This document shows positions 11,100-22,679 of a DNA stretch of 64,000 nt, piece by piece. A program made the position numbers and the translations under genes. Source of the stretch: Nageia nagi (Eukaryota > Pinophyta). Position 1 is the stretch's first letter. Every line of letters starts with the position of its first letter. Where the stretch lies: contig JBITNC010000001.1 in NCBI GenBank assembly GCA_050084985.1, forward strand, positions 162,998,001 to 163,062,000, in the 5' to 3' direction. The notes under the pieces are model-generated. The model was not told the DNA's origin, ran no database searches, and saw nothing but the letters and a program-made list of their open reading frames with translations.

Positions 11100-14000
11100 G
11101 GAAAGGGAGAGGGGCCAAGCTTCAATTCTATAAACTTAGGAACTATTGAACCTTTTCCCAATTCACATGTGTTTTATAGAAGTATTTTAACCTTGATTTA
11201 GCTAAAGCTACATTGTTCAAAACCTCATAAAACATTTGCCCATGTTTTTTCAATATTTTTCATAAACTAACCTCAATCTGTGCCCAAGAATCAAAGAGTT
11301 TTAACAAATTTACCTCATCAAAAGAAGATAGTAATGCTTCCACATCATCAACTTGCTTACTAATTTTCTAAGAATTTTGATTCCAAGATCAATGAATCAT
11401 CAATCCTCCATAATTATAGGACTCCCAATGTGGATAATTTTTGCAACTCTATCTTCAAAGTCTCTATTCCTTACACTTGATTTAACACACTATTTCTGAT
11501 CTCTTGATAGACCCATGTTCCCTGTACTAGGTAATTGATTGCTACCATGAGTTCAAATGGGTCCCCAATATTTAGGTCCTATAAATCTTCATGGGAAATT
11601 TCATTTAGTTTCTTATTTGCCTTCTTGGCTTCCTCTAATATAGAATAGAGGATACTCTTGCTCCTACTGACATCTACTTCAAGCCCTTTTAGTTCCAACA
11701 AACACATTTCCACATGGTCCCTGAGATGAATTAGGTCCTTGATTTCTTGGGACCTCTATTCCCAAATTTTTTCCTTTACAATTAACAAGAAATCCTTATC
11801 CACTTTGTACTTACTCATGCTCTATTGTAATTGAGCTATATTGGCATTTATACTATCAATGATTGAATCTTTTGATGCAACTTCTATCATCCTTATGGCT
11901 ATTTTTGCATCTTTTTCAGTAATAATGGCATCTTTTTTGTTCATGCTATCAATAGTGGGAGCTAAAGCTAAACTTTCTCTTAAAATAGATAATCATTATT
12001 AACAACTTTTATCTTGATACTTTGTGTAACCAACTACTTTTTATCACTTCATGATCTTTTTGAAGCTTGTTATACTTGGCTTCCAACTTTGTCAACTCTG
12101 ATATATTCAATTCTATAGCAATTTGCAATAGCTCATTCTTATCACTCAAAGTAACACTTCTCATGTCTATTTTCACTTGGTTGTTCATGGAAGTTAAATC
12201 ATTCGACCCTTCCTAGAGATCCTAGGCTATAGCCATCTTTAGCACTTTATTTTTTGAATCTATAGAAGTTTGAAGCCTTACTGGATTATTTGGTGCTGGG
12301 ATTTTCTTCAATTGCCTCTGCATCCATTCTTCTTGATTACTCTTAATTTGTTGGTATTATGGCATAATACCATCAATAGATACTTGCTACCTAGATATAG
12401 TGATGAATAAATAATCAGTACTCAAATCCTGGGAGAGGAAAGCCAAAACTTGTTTTATCGATGTTGTAAGATTGGCATGGCTAGAACCTAGGCCATTTCT
12501 ATTGATGGGATTTACTAGGAATGGTGGTGGTGATGATGGTGGGGGTGATGATGGTATAGTGATGATGTCAGTGAGAGGAATAATAGGGGAAATCAATGTG
12601 GAATGAGTAGGATTATGTAATTGAGAAGGTAGAGGTAACACCAAAATTGGTTATGTGGTGGGTGTTAGAGAGGTCATCACAACTATAGAAAGGAGGGCTT
12701 GAGTAGAAATGGGTGAGACAAATTGAATATAAATTGGTATGATAGGGTTTATAGCAAAGGTATATGAAAAATAAGTAGAAGGAGGAGAAAAAGAAAGTGT
12801 ACCTATTGGATAGGGTGTCTTCCTCTTCTTTTTAGGTGAAAGGGGGGCCCTTTGAGCTTTCCTCTTCATTGTATACATTTTTCACCCTTTTGATATCTCA
12901 TGTACAACTTGGAAGGTAGCCTCTCTAACCTCTTTTTCAACTTGCTCTTTTTAGCTAATATTTTGGGATTCTAGTTGATCTTGTTCTTCTTCTTTATCAT
13001 TACTTTTAGGATACTCTTCAATAGGGTCATCTAAAGGGTGTTCCATCTTCCACATATCTTTGAACACATCATCAAGGTTAGACTCAAGGGGAGTGAATTT
13101 ATTCTCTAATTCAATTCGATATTAGTTACATGCAATAATTTTCTCTTCACTCCACTTAAGCATTCTCAACATAGCCAAAGATTTTTTGGGAATTGAATCT
13201 ATCCTTGGATTAAAAATCACCTTTTTTTCATAAAAACTCATCCATGATGGTAGCAGATCTTTAGCAATTAGACATAGGCATTATTTTATCCTTCTCTCCC
13301 AAATTTCTCCATTAGTCTAGCTCTAGTTTAGCTTCTGCTTTGAAGCTAGGAGGATTGGGCTAATTTTTCAACCTTTTACCAAACACATCTTTAGGATCAT
13401 ATAACCTATATTAACTAATCCTTTTCAACTTAAACTTGATTATCTCCTTCTTTAGTTGGTTTCCTCCTCCTCTAATTTGAAGTGCCAAGTCATGCACCTT
13501 ATGATATAGAGCATAAACCAATCTCTTCTTAGTTATAGCTCCACATTTTGCATCTACATAGTCTATTTGCCTTCCATACTACATACTGAAGATCTAGTTA
13601 GTGACATGTATAGGAAATAAGAAAGGGGAACCAATTAAACCATAAAGTTTGATGAATGTTCCCTCTTTAATGAATAACCAATCTCTAGTCTCACCATGAG
13701 GCATCCAAAGATACAATTTTGATACTTCTGATAGCCTTGGAATTTTAGGAGCAAACAGACTCATGGTTGAAACTAAGAAATTTTTCATAAAGCCATAGTA
13801 ATCGATTGATGACCTTACTTCCTCAATCCATTTATCCATAGACCTAAGGGACCCATCTACTTCATGCTTAATTAAGGCCAACGTTTTGAAGAATCCCAAA
13901 TTTTGATGGATTAACAACCAAATAATATATGATGCATATGTAAAGTGAGACCCTTGATCAATTTATTCTAATTATTTTGAAATCCTATCTGAAATAGCAA

Positions 14001-14600
14001 TAATCCAATCATAAATGGTGGGAGTATTCAGATGAGAAATCTGGTAGGCTATTATGAGCTTTGCCAATGAGATATATTTATCTAACTTTTTCTTGGCTCC
14101 TATTGACAACATAGATAACAATACCTCAAAATTTGAAACTTGTAAGAAATTTATAGCATCATCCACATTTCTATTTAACCAAGATAAGATCTTATTTATA
14201 GCATCATCATCATATTTGAGCTTGGTATTATATCCCAATTTATCAAGATAAGGGGAGAAAACAAGGTAGGTGGATTAAAAGTGCTAGCTAAAGATGCGAG
14301 GTTTAAGCTGAGAATTACTCTCCCTTGTAAGTTTCTTACTACCCTCATTATAGGATCAAATGCCCCTTTGATTACCTCTATCGATTTTGCTATTGGTAAA
14401 CATATCTTAGGAATAAAATACATGATCCTTGACCCCATTGGTGTGTGAGTGATGTCATTAAATCCAAAAACAAGACACTTACCTTCTACAGTACCCTTAG
14501 GATTCTTGTTCTGAGCAATTATTTTAGTATCCCATAACAACTCCATCAAATCTACAACCCTTTTAGCTACCCTTCCTGGAGTTGGCACCATATTCCTTTT
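11100..14600 (-). pseudogene. element 1 accessory frame between integrase and 3' LTR
   Basis: After integrase, and in the same orientation, about 3.5 kb still reads as broken protein: segments at 14591-14196, 14238-13972, 13917-13594, 12878-12651 and 12644-12387, plus shorter pieces to about 11640. The N-terminal part contains GRVAKRVVDLMELLWD, then a helical region. At 12866-12819 is a bipartite, nuclear-localisation-like basic patch, KRKAQRAPLSPKKKRK. This is followed by Pro/Ser-rich sequence (SSPPPSSPPP near 12540), then a charged, likely coiled-coil stretch (SELTKLEAKYNKLQKDHEV near 12070). It lies where env-like or additional frames occur in some plant Ty3/gypsy elements. I see no signal peptide, transmembrane segment or homologous domain, so env is not supported and the function is unknown. 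Confidence 0.5.
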
Positions 14601-14999
14601 ATACTATGCTTTCAATTATACCATGCTTTGACTTAATGATTCTGAATGATGGTCTGCATTTCTTGGCTCTATTGAAGACTAGAAATTTGGATAAATACTA
14701 CTCTTCAAAAGCTTTGAAGTTTATATGTTTTGAAACGCACCATATTTGCCACTTTTATTCTTAAATTCCAATGCCTCACATTTATTTTTCAATCATGCGA
14801 TATAACTACTGCATCATTTGCATTAATAACTAATTTGATACTCTCAGGATTTTCTTGGGAACCTTGATTCTAACAGTGCTAAAAATGCCTTGAGCTAGTA
14901 TTATTATCATTGAACAAAATGTATTGCTACTTTGGAAATTAAATGCAAAACACATCATATTTACAATATTTATAAGGGTAGTAAATTCTCTTCTAAAGG

Positions 15000-16065
15000 C
15001 ATTCTCCTACACATGCAGGCTTGTAATGTTTCAAATGCTATCCATTTACTAAAATTGGTAGCTTCTACCCATTCAATTTGACTATTTTGAAAGCATTTTT
15101 CCTAATGCCTTTGGCTATGATGTATGGTCCTAACCATAAATATTTGAACTTCTTATGCTTTTCGGGTTTGGCTCTACCTTTTTCCCATTTTAAAATAAGG
15201 TCTCCTTCTTTGAAGATGTTTGGAGAAGCTTTTTAGGTATCAAACAACTTCTTTAAAACTTCATTTCTCTTTTGTAAATCTAGATACACCTTATTCTTAG
15301 ATTCTTCCAAATGTAATAGTTTGTTCATCCATACTTGAAGTGGTTCAAATTCTTCATTGTATTCTTGAAGTATTGTCAGAGTAGGAAGCTCTATATGACA
15401 TGGTAGCAAAGCCCTTTTCCCATATACCAATTGATATGGGCTGACCTTAATAGCTGAATTTATAGTGATTCTATCTACCCATAATGCCCAATTTAGCTTC
15501 TCATGCTAGGTCCAAGAATTATCCTCTATAGTTCTCTTAAGAATCCTTAACAAATTCTTATTTGTTGATTTAGTAAGTCTATTACCCTATGGATAGTAAT
15601 TTGAGGAAGTTTTCTAGTAGATTTCATATCTCATAGCAAAATTGGTGATATTTGTTCCTATAAATGCGAAGCCATTGTTAGAGATGATCATTTGAGGAAT
15701 TCCATACCTATTAATCAACTTTTCAATGAATTTTAAAATAGTTTTCTAATTTGCCTCTTTCACAACTTTTGCTTTAGCTCATCTGGTGAAATAGTCAATG
15801 GCAGTGAGGATGAATTTATGCCTAATTAAGGAATTTGGATTAATAATTCCAATAAAGTCTAATCCCTACTATTGGAAAGGTTCTTCCACCTAAATTAGTT
15901 CTAATGGTAAAGCCACTTTTCTCTTCCTACCTACAAACCTTTGACATTTTTCACAACTTTGAACCTTCATAAAAGCATCTTTGAACATAGTGGGCTAGTA
16001 ATAACCTACTTGAATTATTTTATCCACCATTGTATAACCAAAATAATGACCTCTAGATATCCTAG
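15000..16065 (-). pseudogene. element 1 integrase (decayed)
   Basis: A zinc-binding HHCC region is visible near 16065-15920 (HYFGY, YYWPTM, CEKCQRF). It is followed by the first catalytic Asp (LDFIGIINP), the second-position motif now IISNNGFAF near 15685-15660 (Asp changed to Asn), and the third-position motif now RLTKSTNKNLL (Glu changed to Lys). The open stretch 15430-15233 (YGKRALLPCHIELPTL) is the region after the core. GPYIIAKG near 15120 belongs to the C-terminal part. No chromodomain is seen. In-frame stops are mostly TAG or TGA at former Gln or Trp positions. Confidence 0.8.
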
Positions 16066-16259
16066 AATGAAACTCTTCGATCAGTTTTGCTATTTTAGAT
16101 GAAGGTATACACCTCAACAATACTCTAGCATGATTTGTTCTATACAACACTTGGTCAATTTTTGTATAATTTTGGGCATGGATTTAAAATCTTCTCCTTT
16201 GTGATATGTTCAAATGCATAGGGAGTTTACCAAATTCAAAATACCTATTTAATTGGCCC

Positions 16260-16940
16260 ATCTAGTCATTTTCCTTCATACCAATTTTCTCATCTAGAAT
16301 TACTTGTTCAATGAAATACACACTATCGTTTCCTTCTATGATGTCTCTGGCTAATTGCTCACAAAGGGTCTTTCCCCTTATGAGTTTAGTAGGTTTGATT
16401 TCCACATCATATCTTAAAATTTTAGAAATCCATCTGGGTCTCCCCTCCCTAATTTCTCCTTGCATTATATAAGATCTAACATCTATATGTATAGTTAAGA
16501 CTAGGACTCTACTCTAACTTATATAATGTTTCAACTTTCCCAAAGACTTTAGTATTGCTAGGACCTATTTTCCCATGAAAGTGTACTTCTATTCACTTTT
16601 ATTCATAATTTGTCTAAAAAAAGCAATAGTATATTCCTCATTCTTTTCAAATTTCTACATTAGGATGGCTGCAATGCTTGAACTAGAGCCATATGCATAC
16701 AATATGAATTCTTTGCTAAAATCTGGGTTCCTTAAGATAGATGCCCTAGTTATTGCAAACTTGATTCTTTGAAATGCTTCTTTTCCTTCTTTATTCCATT
16801 TGAACATAGCATTTTTATTTAACATGAGAGTAATAGACTTAACAATGCTTGAAAAATCCTAAACAAATCTTCCTACAAAGTTAATCTATCCTAGAAAAGA
16901 TTGTAAATCCTTTTTGTTCGAAGGGAGAGATAATTTGTTT
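16260..16940 (-). pseudogene. element 1 RNase H (the usual domain after RT)
   Basis: The segment has the normal Ty3/gypsy connection and RNase H layout: FVGRFV, then FKWNKEGKEAFQRIK, FILYAYGSSSSIAAIL, YTFMGK, and the closing segment RPRWISKILRYDVEIKPTK (16465-16262). The catalytic Asp of the first strand reads Ala-Tyr here and the frame carries stops, so it is dead. Confidence 0.75.
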
Positions 16941-16969
16941 ATTGCTTCTATCCTATCTAGATTGGTAGC

Positions 16970-17640
16970 CTAACCTTCTTTTGAAATGACATGTCCAAGA
17001 AGCTTTCCCTCATCTACTACAAAAGTATACTTTTTTATATTTAAATAAATTTGATACCTCCTACATTTGATAAAAGCTTGCTCTAGATGTTGCACATGGG
17101 AACTTCTATCGTGAGAGAAAATAGTGATATCATCCAAGTATACTAGCACACTTTTATTTACCATTTCTCCAAAAGCATAGTCCATAGCTCTTTGAAAGGT
17201 TGCTAGTGCATTTGGTAATCCAAAAGGAATTCTTTGGAAAGCAAACATTCCCCATTTGGTTGTAAAATCCATTTTGAATTGATCTTCATTTTTTACCAAA
17301 ACTTGGTTATACCTTGAAAAACCATCAAGTAATGAGAATCTTTTCACTTCGGCCATAATATTTGATATTTTTCCCATAGGTGGTAGAGGATAATGATCTT
17401 TTAATGAGACTCTATTTAAATATCTAAAATACATACATAATTGAATATTTTCAATTTTATTCTAACTGGGACTAAATTTGCCATCCATGTAGAATGTTTA
17501 ATAGGATATATGATACCAGATTTATACAATTTTAGAACATCTTATTTCATCACCACTTCAATCTTAGGGTTTACTAGCCTTTGCTTTTGTTTGATAGGCT
17601 TTGCATCTTCAATCAATTCTATCATATGTTGAATTACAAA
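16970..17640 (-). pseudogene. element 1 reverse transcriptase (decayed)
   Basis: The open part 17434-16970 encodes the Ty3/gypsy RT palm: DHYPLPPMGKISNIM, FSLLDGFSRYNQV, FAFQRIPFGLPNALATFQRAMD, and the active-site box VYLDD (YLDD codons 17140-17129), then the LGHVISKEG box. The upstream fingers (IIYPIxHSTWMANLVPV) can be read at 17640-17440 with stops. In function this is the polymerase that copies the element's RNA. The catalytic Asp residues in this stretch are intact, but the gene as a whole is broken. Confidence 0.85.
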
Positions 17641-17979
17641 TTTATCAAAAATCTTTAGATCATCGTATGATAATTACATCAGAAAAAACTCTACACAACT
17701 AAATAATCTCTTTCATTTGATCAAGGTTGTTACATATGCCAATTTTAAAAACAAAATTGGGAAGAATTTCATACTCCTTATGATTATCAGAGTTTATAAT
17801 TATACCCTTTCTTCTTACTTGGTCATTTCTATCGAAAAACCCTTCGAATGGGATTAGATCTATAGAAATGATATTGTTGTTCAATTGGATTATATCTTGT
17901 TCTCAAAAGATGTTGGCATATTCTTCTCCTATTGCATGACACATAAAGAAGGTATATAGATACGTTAAACCCCCTTTTT

Positions 17980-18400
17980 CTAGAACCAATCGTTGGTGGG
18001 ATTAAAATTAGCTCCCATTTGAGCTAGTGCATCAACTTCTTGGTTCAACCTCCTTAGAATGGATTGTATGTGTAGAGCTTTAAAATTTTCAAATATATAC
18101 CACACTCTATTCTTATAAGACTTTAAATAATTATGTTTAATAGAACTCTTACCTATGACTTGGTTTATAATCAACTCTAAGTCTCCTTTAATTTTTACAC
18201 AATAGATCTGCATTTTAATTGCTTGTTCTAGGCCAAGGCAAAGGGCTTCATACTCAACCACATTATTGGTGCACATCTGTGTGAGCCTAGAGAATAATTT
18301 ATGAATTTTTCCTTTGGATCAATCAGAATAATCCTAATACCTAACCCATTTCTAGATTTAGCTCCATCAAAGAACATTTCCCAAACTTCACTTTTTCTAA
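17980..18400 (-). pseudogene. element 1 extra RNase H-like domain, upstream of RT
   Basis: An RNase H fold signature is spread over two overlapping segments: FFDGAKSRNGLGIRIIL (first Asp) near 18360, NNVVEYEALCLGLE (Glu) at 18265-18225, KGDLELIINQV (Asp) at 18195-18160, and LNQEVDALAQMGA (last Asp) near 18040-18000. All four acidic positions are present, so this is a whole second RNase H and not a fragment of the one after RT. It precedes RT on the coding strand, between protease and RT. In Tat elements the additional, archaeal-type RNase H normally follows the first one, as in element 2 of this window. Confidence 0.75.
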
Positions 18401-19042
18401 ACTCTTCGTTGGTGAGACTTGGGATGAAAGGCTCTAGTTCCATCAAATAATAATTCTCAAACTCCATGTAATAAATGGTGTTAAGCATATCCATAGACAT
18501 AGGGTTCTTGGTTTGTAATTCTTCCAACAACTGCTCACTTTCTTCCAACTCACTCAAGATTGCATTGATCTCCTCCTTTTCTACATTAACATCAAAAAAA
18601 AATTCATTATCCAACCTTACTCTCTTGTCTCCATAAGGAATTAAATAATGAGTGTAATCCATTGCTAAATAACCCCTATTTTTGCTATGAATTCCTTGGA
18701 TAGACATAACCCAAAAAGAGAAGGAAGTTCAACTACTATAATTTTCTGAGTGATAACCATAGAAGGACACTTATGTATCTTTAAAACTATATCCTTGATA
18801 ACCCCAATAGTTTTAATTGGGGTTGAGTCTAACTTCAACACTCCTATGGATGTTCTAGTGAAAGGTAGCCCCATTACATCACATACTACTTTAGGCGTGA
18901 TGGTAGTGGCTACTTTGGAATCAACTAGACAGTTATGTCGCACATACCCATTGACCTCTAAAGTCTTATAAAATGCTAGTGGTTTATTTTTTCCCATACT
19001 TGGATATTTGGATGTCTCAAACAAATTCAACACCCTATCCAT
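18400..19042 (-). pseudogene. element 1 protease and linker (decayed)
   Basis: The segment 19042-18665 is retropepsin-like: HNCLVDSKVATTITPKVV carries the active-site position (Asp codon at 18922-18920; the usual Asp-Ser/Thr-Gly reads Asp-Ser-Lys). It continues with an hydrophobic strand pattern to LPSLFGLCLSKEFIAKIG. The next segment (18707 to about 18400) is an acidic linker (EEINAILSELEESEQLLEEL) that joins protease to the extra RNase H. Confidence 0.6.
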
Positions 19043-19299
19043 TCCTTCATTTAATGATGTAAGAGATGCCCTTAGTAAATCAATTTGCTAAGGGATTTTT
19101 AAAGCATCAAATAAAGATATCTTTGAAGGGGTTCTCTTTGATTCTTCCATAATATTGAAATCATGAACGACTGAAGGCTTGCCTTCTTTGTCAGCAAACC
19201 TTTGTGGAAACTACTAAGTATCATCCCTCCTCTAATGCCTAGTGAGTGAGGAAAACCTTAAATTTTGGACCATCTAATCACCAACTTCATCAACTTTAG

Positions 19300-20700
19300 G
19301 CATCTATCTAGCTTTCAAAACTAGAAATTTATGAGATGCAACCTCCTTTGGGAGTGTTGTGTTTGTAGAATCGAGAGTTATATCAGGCTTCATGGAGGTT
19401 ACTAGATCATGACCTTTTGAAGATTCAACCCTTTTATCTGGTAGAATTGATACATGAGGCCTCTTTTTAGACCTTGTTTCTATAGCAAAAACACCTACAT
19501 TGGCTAGAGTGAAAATCATCAAATTTACATTTTGACTCATATCATCAGCTACACCAGGTGGAGGAATTTCTCCACTTTTAGAAAAGTACTCCTAATATTG
19601 ATACATATGGTAAGAAGTTTGTTCATGAGCATAATTTAAAGCTAAACATAAGCATACTATCTATTCAAAAGTAAAAGCTTGATCTGTATCTTCTACTAAC
19701 ACATGCTGATTTTGACCTTTTTCTACAGCTTGATATGGGAATCTTCTGGTATTATTTTGTCTACTCAAAAGAGTGATCTATTTTGCCATGTTCCTACATA
19801 AAGCTTTCAATTCTTGTATCTCACTTTAAGAGTAAGCTACTTGATTTATCCCTAACTAATGTGGGGTTGGTAGAGCTAGAGGAGCTCTTAGGATAGGCAA
19901 GGCTAATGGGAATTGTTGAATTGAAATTGGAATACTAGCTAGAGGCAAGGCCATACAAATTGTTGAGGGTATTAATGCCTAGTTGTATGGTAACATTGGA
20001 AAGTATGGCATTTTCATGTGGTTGGGTAGTTTTCCTACCAAAATGAGATAAGCTTTAGCAAACATTGCTTATCTATAGACCTCTAGAAAAGTGTTTACTC
20101 TAAAATTTTGAATTTGCAAAGAGAGATCTAGGGGAAAGGCTGTCAAATAATACATCAAAGCTTGATATTCCTAAGGCCTAACTAATACCAAAACTCTTTT
20201 CCAATATTTTTGGAATCTAATATTAAAATCTAGAATATTCTCCTGCTCATGTCTTTTGATAGAGGTAAACTGAGTTAGTAAGGAAAAGGGATCTCCTACT
20301 TCATTAAATTCCAAGATGAAAAGCTCTGCCAATTGAGCCCAAGAAGTTATAGATCTACTATCAAGGCTTCTATACCAATCAATAACCCTATCCTTGAAAT
20401 ATTATGCTAGTAGTCTTACCATGACATCTTCATACTGAAAATTATGGAGCTTAACCAAATCGGCTACATCCACATAGTTTTCATAGGTTGTCTTCTCCAT
20501 GATGGCATCAAACTTAGCTAGAGTTTTAAAGATATTTCTTGGGATATCATGCAATGTAGATAGAGCCAATACTACCCCATCATCCCATGTAGGATAGATA
20601 TTTGGAGTAGGATTAGCCATTTTAGGAGGAGTAGTCCTAGTATGAAAGTCGAATGGTACTATTTTGGATGAAGATTCTAAAGTATTGATATTACTCAAAG
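19300..20700 (-). pseudogene. element 1 gag (decayed)
   Basis: Translation probably begins near 20698 (MSNINTLESSSKIVPF). The open piece 20698-20402 leads into the capsid-like retrotrans_gag core near 20390-20190, with VIDWYRSLDSRSITSWAQL and NEVGDPFSLLTQFTSIKRH. A later open piece at 19540-19304 is the Gag C-terminus before protease. No CCHC zinc knuckle was found. It would form the particle that packages the element's RNA. Several stops interrupt it. Confidence 0.7.
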
Positions 20701-20905
20701 ATCTAGACTTGATTAGGGTCTTTCTTTTAGGAGTAAAAATTATTTAAAATATGGGACCTCTTTAGCTATTTTGGATTTTGATCTTGTCCACATAAACTCT
20801 AGTAGAAACTAAAGAATTTAGGTTCAAGAAGCAACAATGATAACTATAAATTTGCTTTGATACATAGCATCAATACTACTTCCAGCAGAGTCACTAACGA
20901 AATTT

Positions 20906-20938
20906 TTCAAGTCCCATTGGGCATGCCAAAAGATATAT
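20906..20938 (-). promoter_or_regulatory. element 1 putative primer-binding region
   Basis: Directly inside the 5' LTR, the minus strand reads TGGCATGCCCAATGGGACTT. A TGGC-N-TGCCC...GGGAC word next to the LTR is where plant Ty3/gypsy elements keep their tRNA-complementary site. The tRNA cannot be assigned with confidence. Confidence 0.35.
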
Positions 20939-22347
20939 TATTGATGTAAATTGAGTAATATATCCATTCTTGAATAATTAAACCAAAGTATATCATGAAC
21001 AAGTTAACATAGTAACCTAATCTTCGAAGTAGGCTAGTTCCTTATCCATTAGGTGTAGATGAAAAGACCAAATAATAGGAAAGAAATGAAAGAGGGTAGA
21101 GTGCGAGAAATAAAACAAAAGAGATAGGGAGCAAGAGTAAAGCAAAAGAGGCAGATCATTAGTCCAACATAGGATTTCACATAGCATGAGACCTTGGCAA
21201 GAGTCTAATGTAGCAACCACAATGTAAGCTTTCATTCTCTAAATTATTCTTTAGCTTAACTCTTCCATATAAGTAGACACAGTTATACCAACAACTTATT
21301 GTTAACATTTATGAAATATCCATTACTTACCACAATATAACCAAATTAAAAATAATAACACCAATTTTTGGACAAGAAAGGTCAAGATGGCATTGTATAA
21401 CTGATAGAACAAAAGGTCTTCAAAAATTAATACAAGGGGCAATACTAGGGATTTTGACCCTTTTTTCTATCTTTGACTAAATTTATACTAGGCTAAAGTA
21501 ATTACAGAATAATTGAAATAAAATAGCTATAAAATGGCCCAAATATTCTACCTTATTTTAATAAACAAATAACTATCTCTGCCACATGGCATTTTATTTC
21601 TAAAAATTGAAAGGTCTAAAACTGTAACTACCTCTAAATTATGATGGGCATTCTTTCTAGGTGCTATTTGAACTTGTATTACAATTACAAAAGGTTCTCT
21701 AACTGACTATGGTGATTCCAAAGTTTCTTCATCTTCTAATGGTTGTTTTGGAGCCTTCTCAATCTTCAACACATGTTCTAAAATTCTTTGGTGAAGTTTT
21801 GCTTAGGTGGAGATTCCTTTTGTTACATCTAACATCATTGGTCTTTGAACTCTAGTTTTAAAAGTTATTTTATTTTTGTTGATGTCACTTCCTTTTTGTA
21901 CCTTGGTAAGATGAAGCAAATAACTCTGATGTTACATCCTTTCATTTTTTCCCATTCTTTTAGCCAAAAAGGCTTTCACTTTACTTTGCTGATGTTACAT
22001 CCTTTCATGCTTCAGAATCAACTAACTTAGCTTCTATGGAACTTTCTAGCATTACTTGCTAACATCACTACTCCTAGGGTCTGATTTTAGATGAGCCTCT
22101 ATTCTACTGACATCATTTCCTTTTATGTCCTAGAACACTTAGAGACCATAGAACTTTTAGTACTACCTACTGACATCACTACTCTTGGGGTTCAATTTTA
22201 GATAAGCCTCTATTCTGCTAAAATCACTTCCTTTCATGTCCTATAAATTGCTATAATTAGAGCATTACCAAACACTCTTCTTTTATATAGATAAGATCAA
22301 TATGCATTGGGAAGCCACTAGGGTGTTAGGTTATGTATGCATATACA
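20939..22347 (-). repeat. element 1, 5' LTR
   Basis: 1409 bases, matching 9577-11032. The right end is TATGCATATACA, as in the other copy. The left end has TA where the other copy has TG. Confidence 0.9.
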
Positions 22348-22352
22348 GGTCA

Positions 22353-22665
22353 TAGAGTCCAAGCAAGAGTGTGTAAATCAAGAAGAGTCTCAAAATGTGA
22401 TCCTTAATTGGCTTTTATAATCCTTAAACTGAATTATTTGGATGACTATGTAAGCTACAGGATCATCTAGATGATTAGCAAGTCATTCAAGTGACTAGAA
22501 CCAATGTGTTAGAAGTAATTTAAAGGCAAAAATAATTTGAATTGATCTAATCAAAATTGCTGCAATCACATGTTAGCTAGATATGATAGTATAATACATG
22601 ATAGATGCAAAGAATGTTAGTAGAACCCTATCAACAATACAAGATGAATTTTTAGGGTATATACA
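22353..22665 (-). repeat. element 2, 3' LTR, second part
   Basis: Resumes the LTR broken at 9576 and matches about 41512-41824, including GCAAGAGTxTGTAAATCAAG and the end TTTTTAGGGT then TACA. With the first part it totals 1178 bases. Confidence 0.85.
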
Positions 22666-22679
22666 GTTGCCCCTTTTTG
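22666..22679 (-). promoter_or_regulatory. element 2 polypurine tract
   Basis: On the minus strand the sequence just before the 3' LTR is CAAAAAGGGGCAAC, a purine tract in the position where plus-strand DNA synthesis is primed in LTR retrotransposons. Confidence 0.6.

Larger units (their letters stand above)
9577..22347 (-). mobile_element. element 1: Ty3/gypsy LTR retrotransposon with dual RNase H, nested in element 2
   Basis: The LTRs at 9577-11032 and 20939-22347 are flanked by an exact five-base target duplication, GGTCA (9572-9576 and 22348-22352). The unoccupied site survives in the other LTR of element 2 near 41510 (AAAGGTCA, then GCAAGAGTATGTAAATCAAG), so both ends are certain. On the minus strand the LTR begins TGTATATGC; the left copy ends CAACA and the right copy has drifted to CAATA. 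The internal order is gag, protease, RNase H-like domain, RT, RNase H, integrase, then a long accessory frame. About 15 differences in the first ~160 LTR bases show it is old. Stops, frameshifts and lost catalytic residues show it is inactive. Confidence 0.9.

Noticed and set aside
11100-14600. An env-like gene in element 1
   Set aside because: The position would fit, but no signal peptide, transmembrane segment or surface/fusion layout is visible; the segments are basic, proline-rich or coiled-coil.
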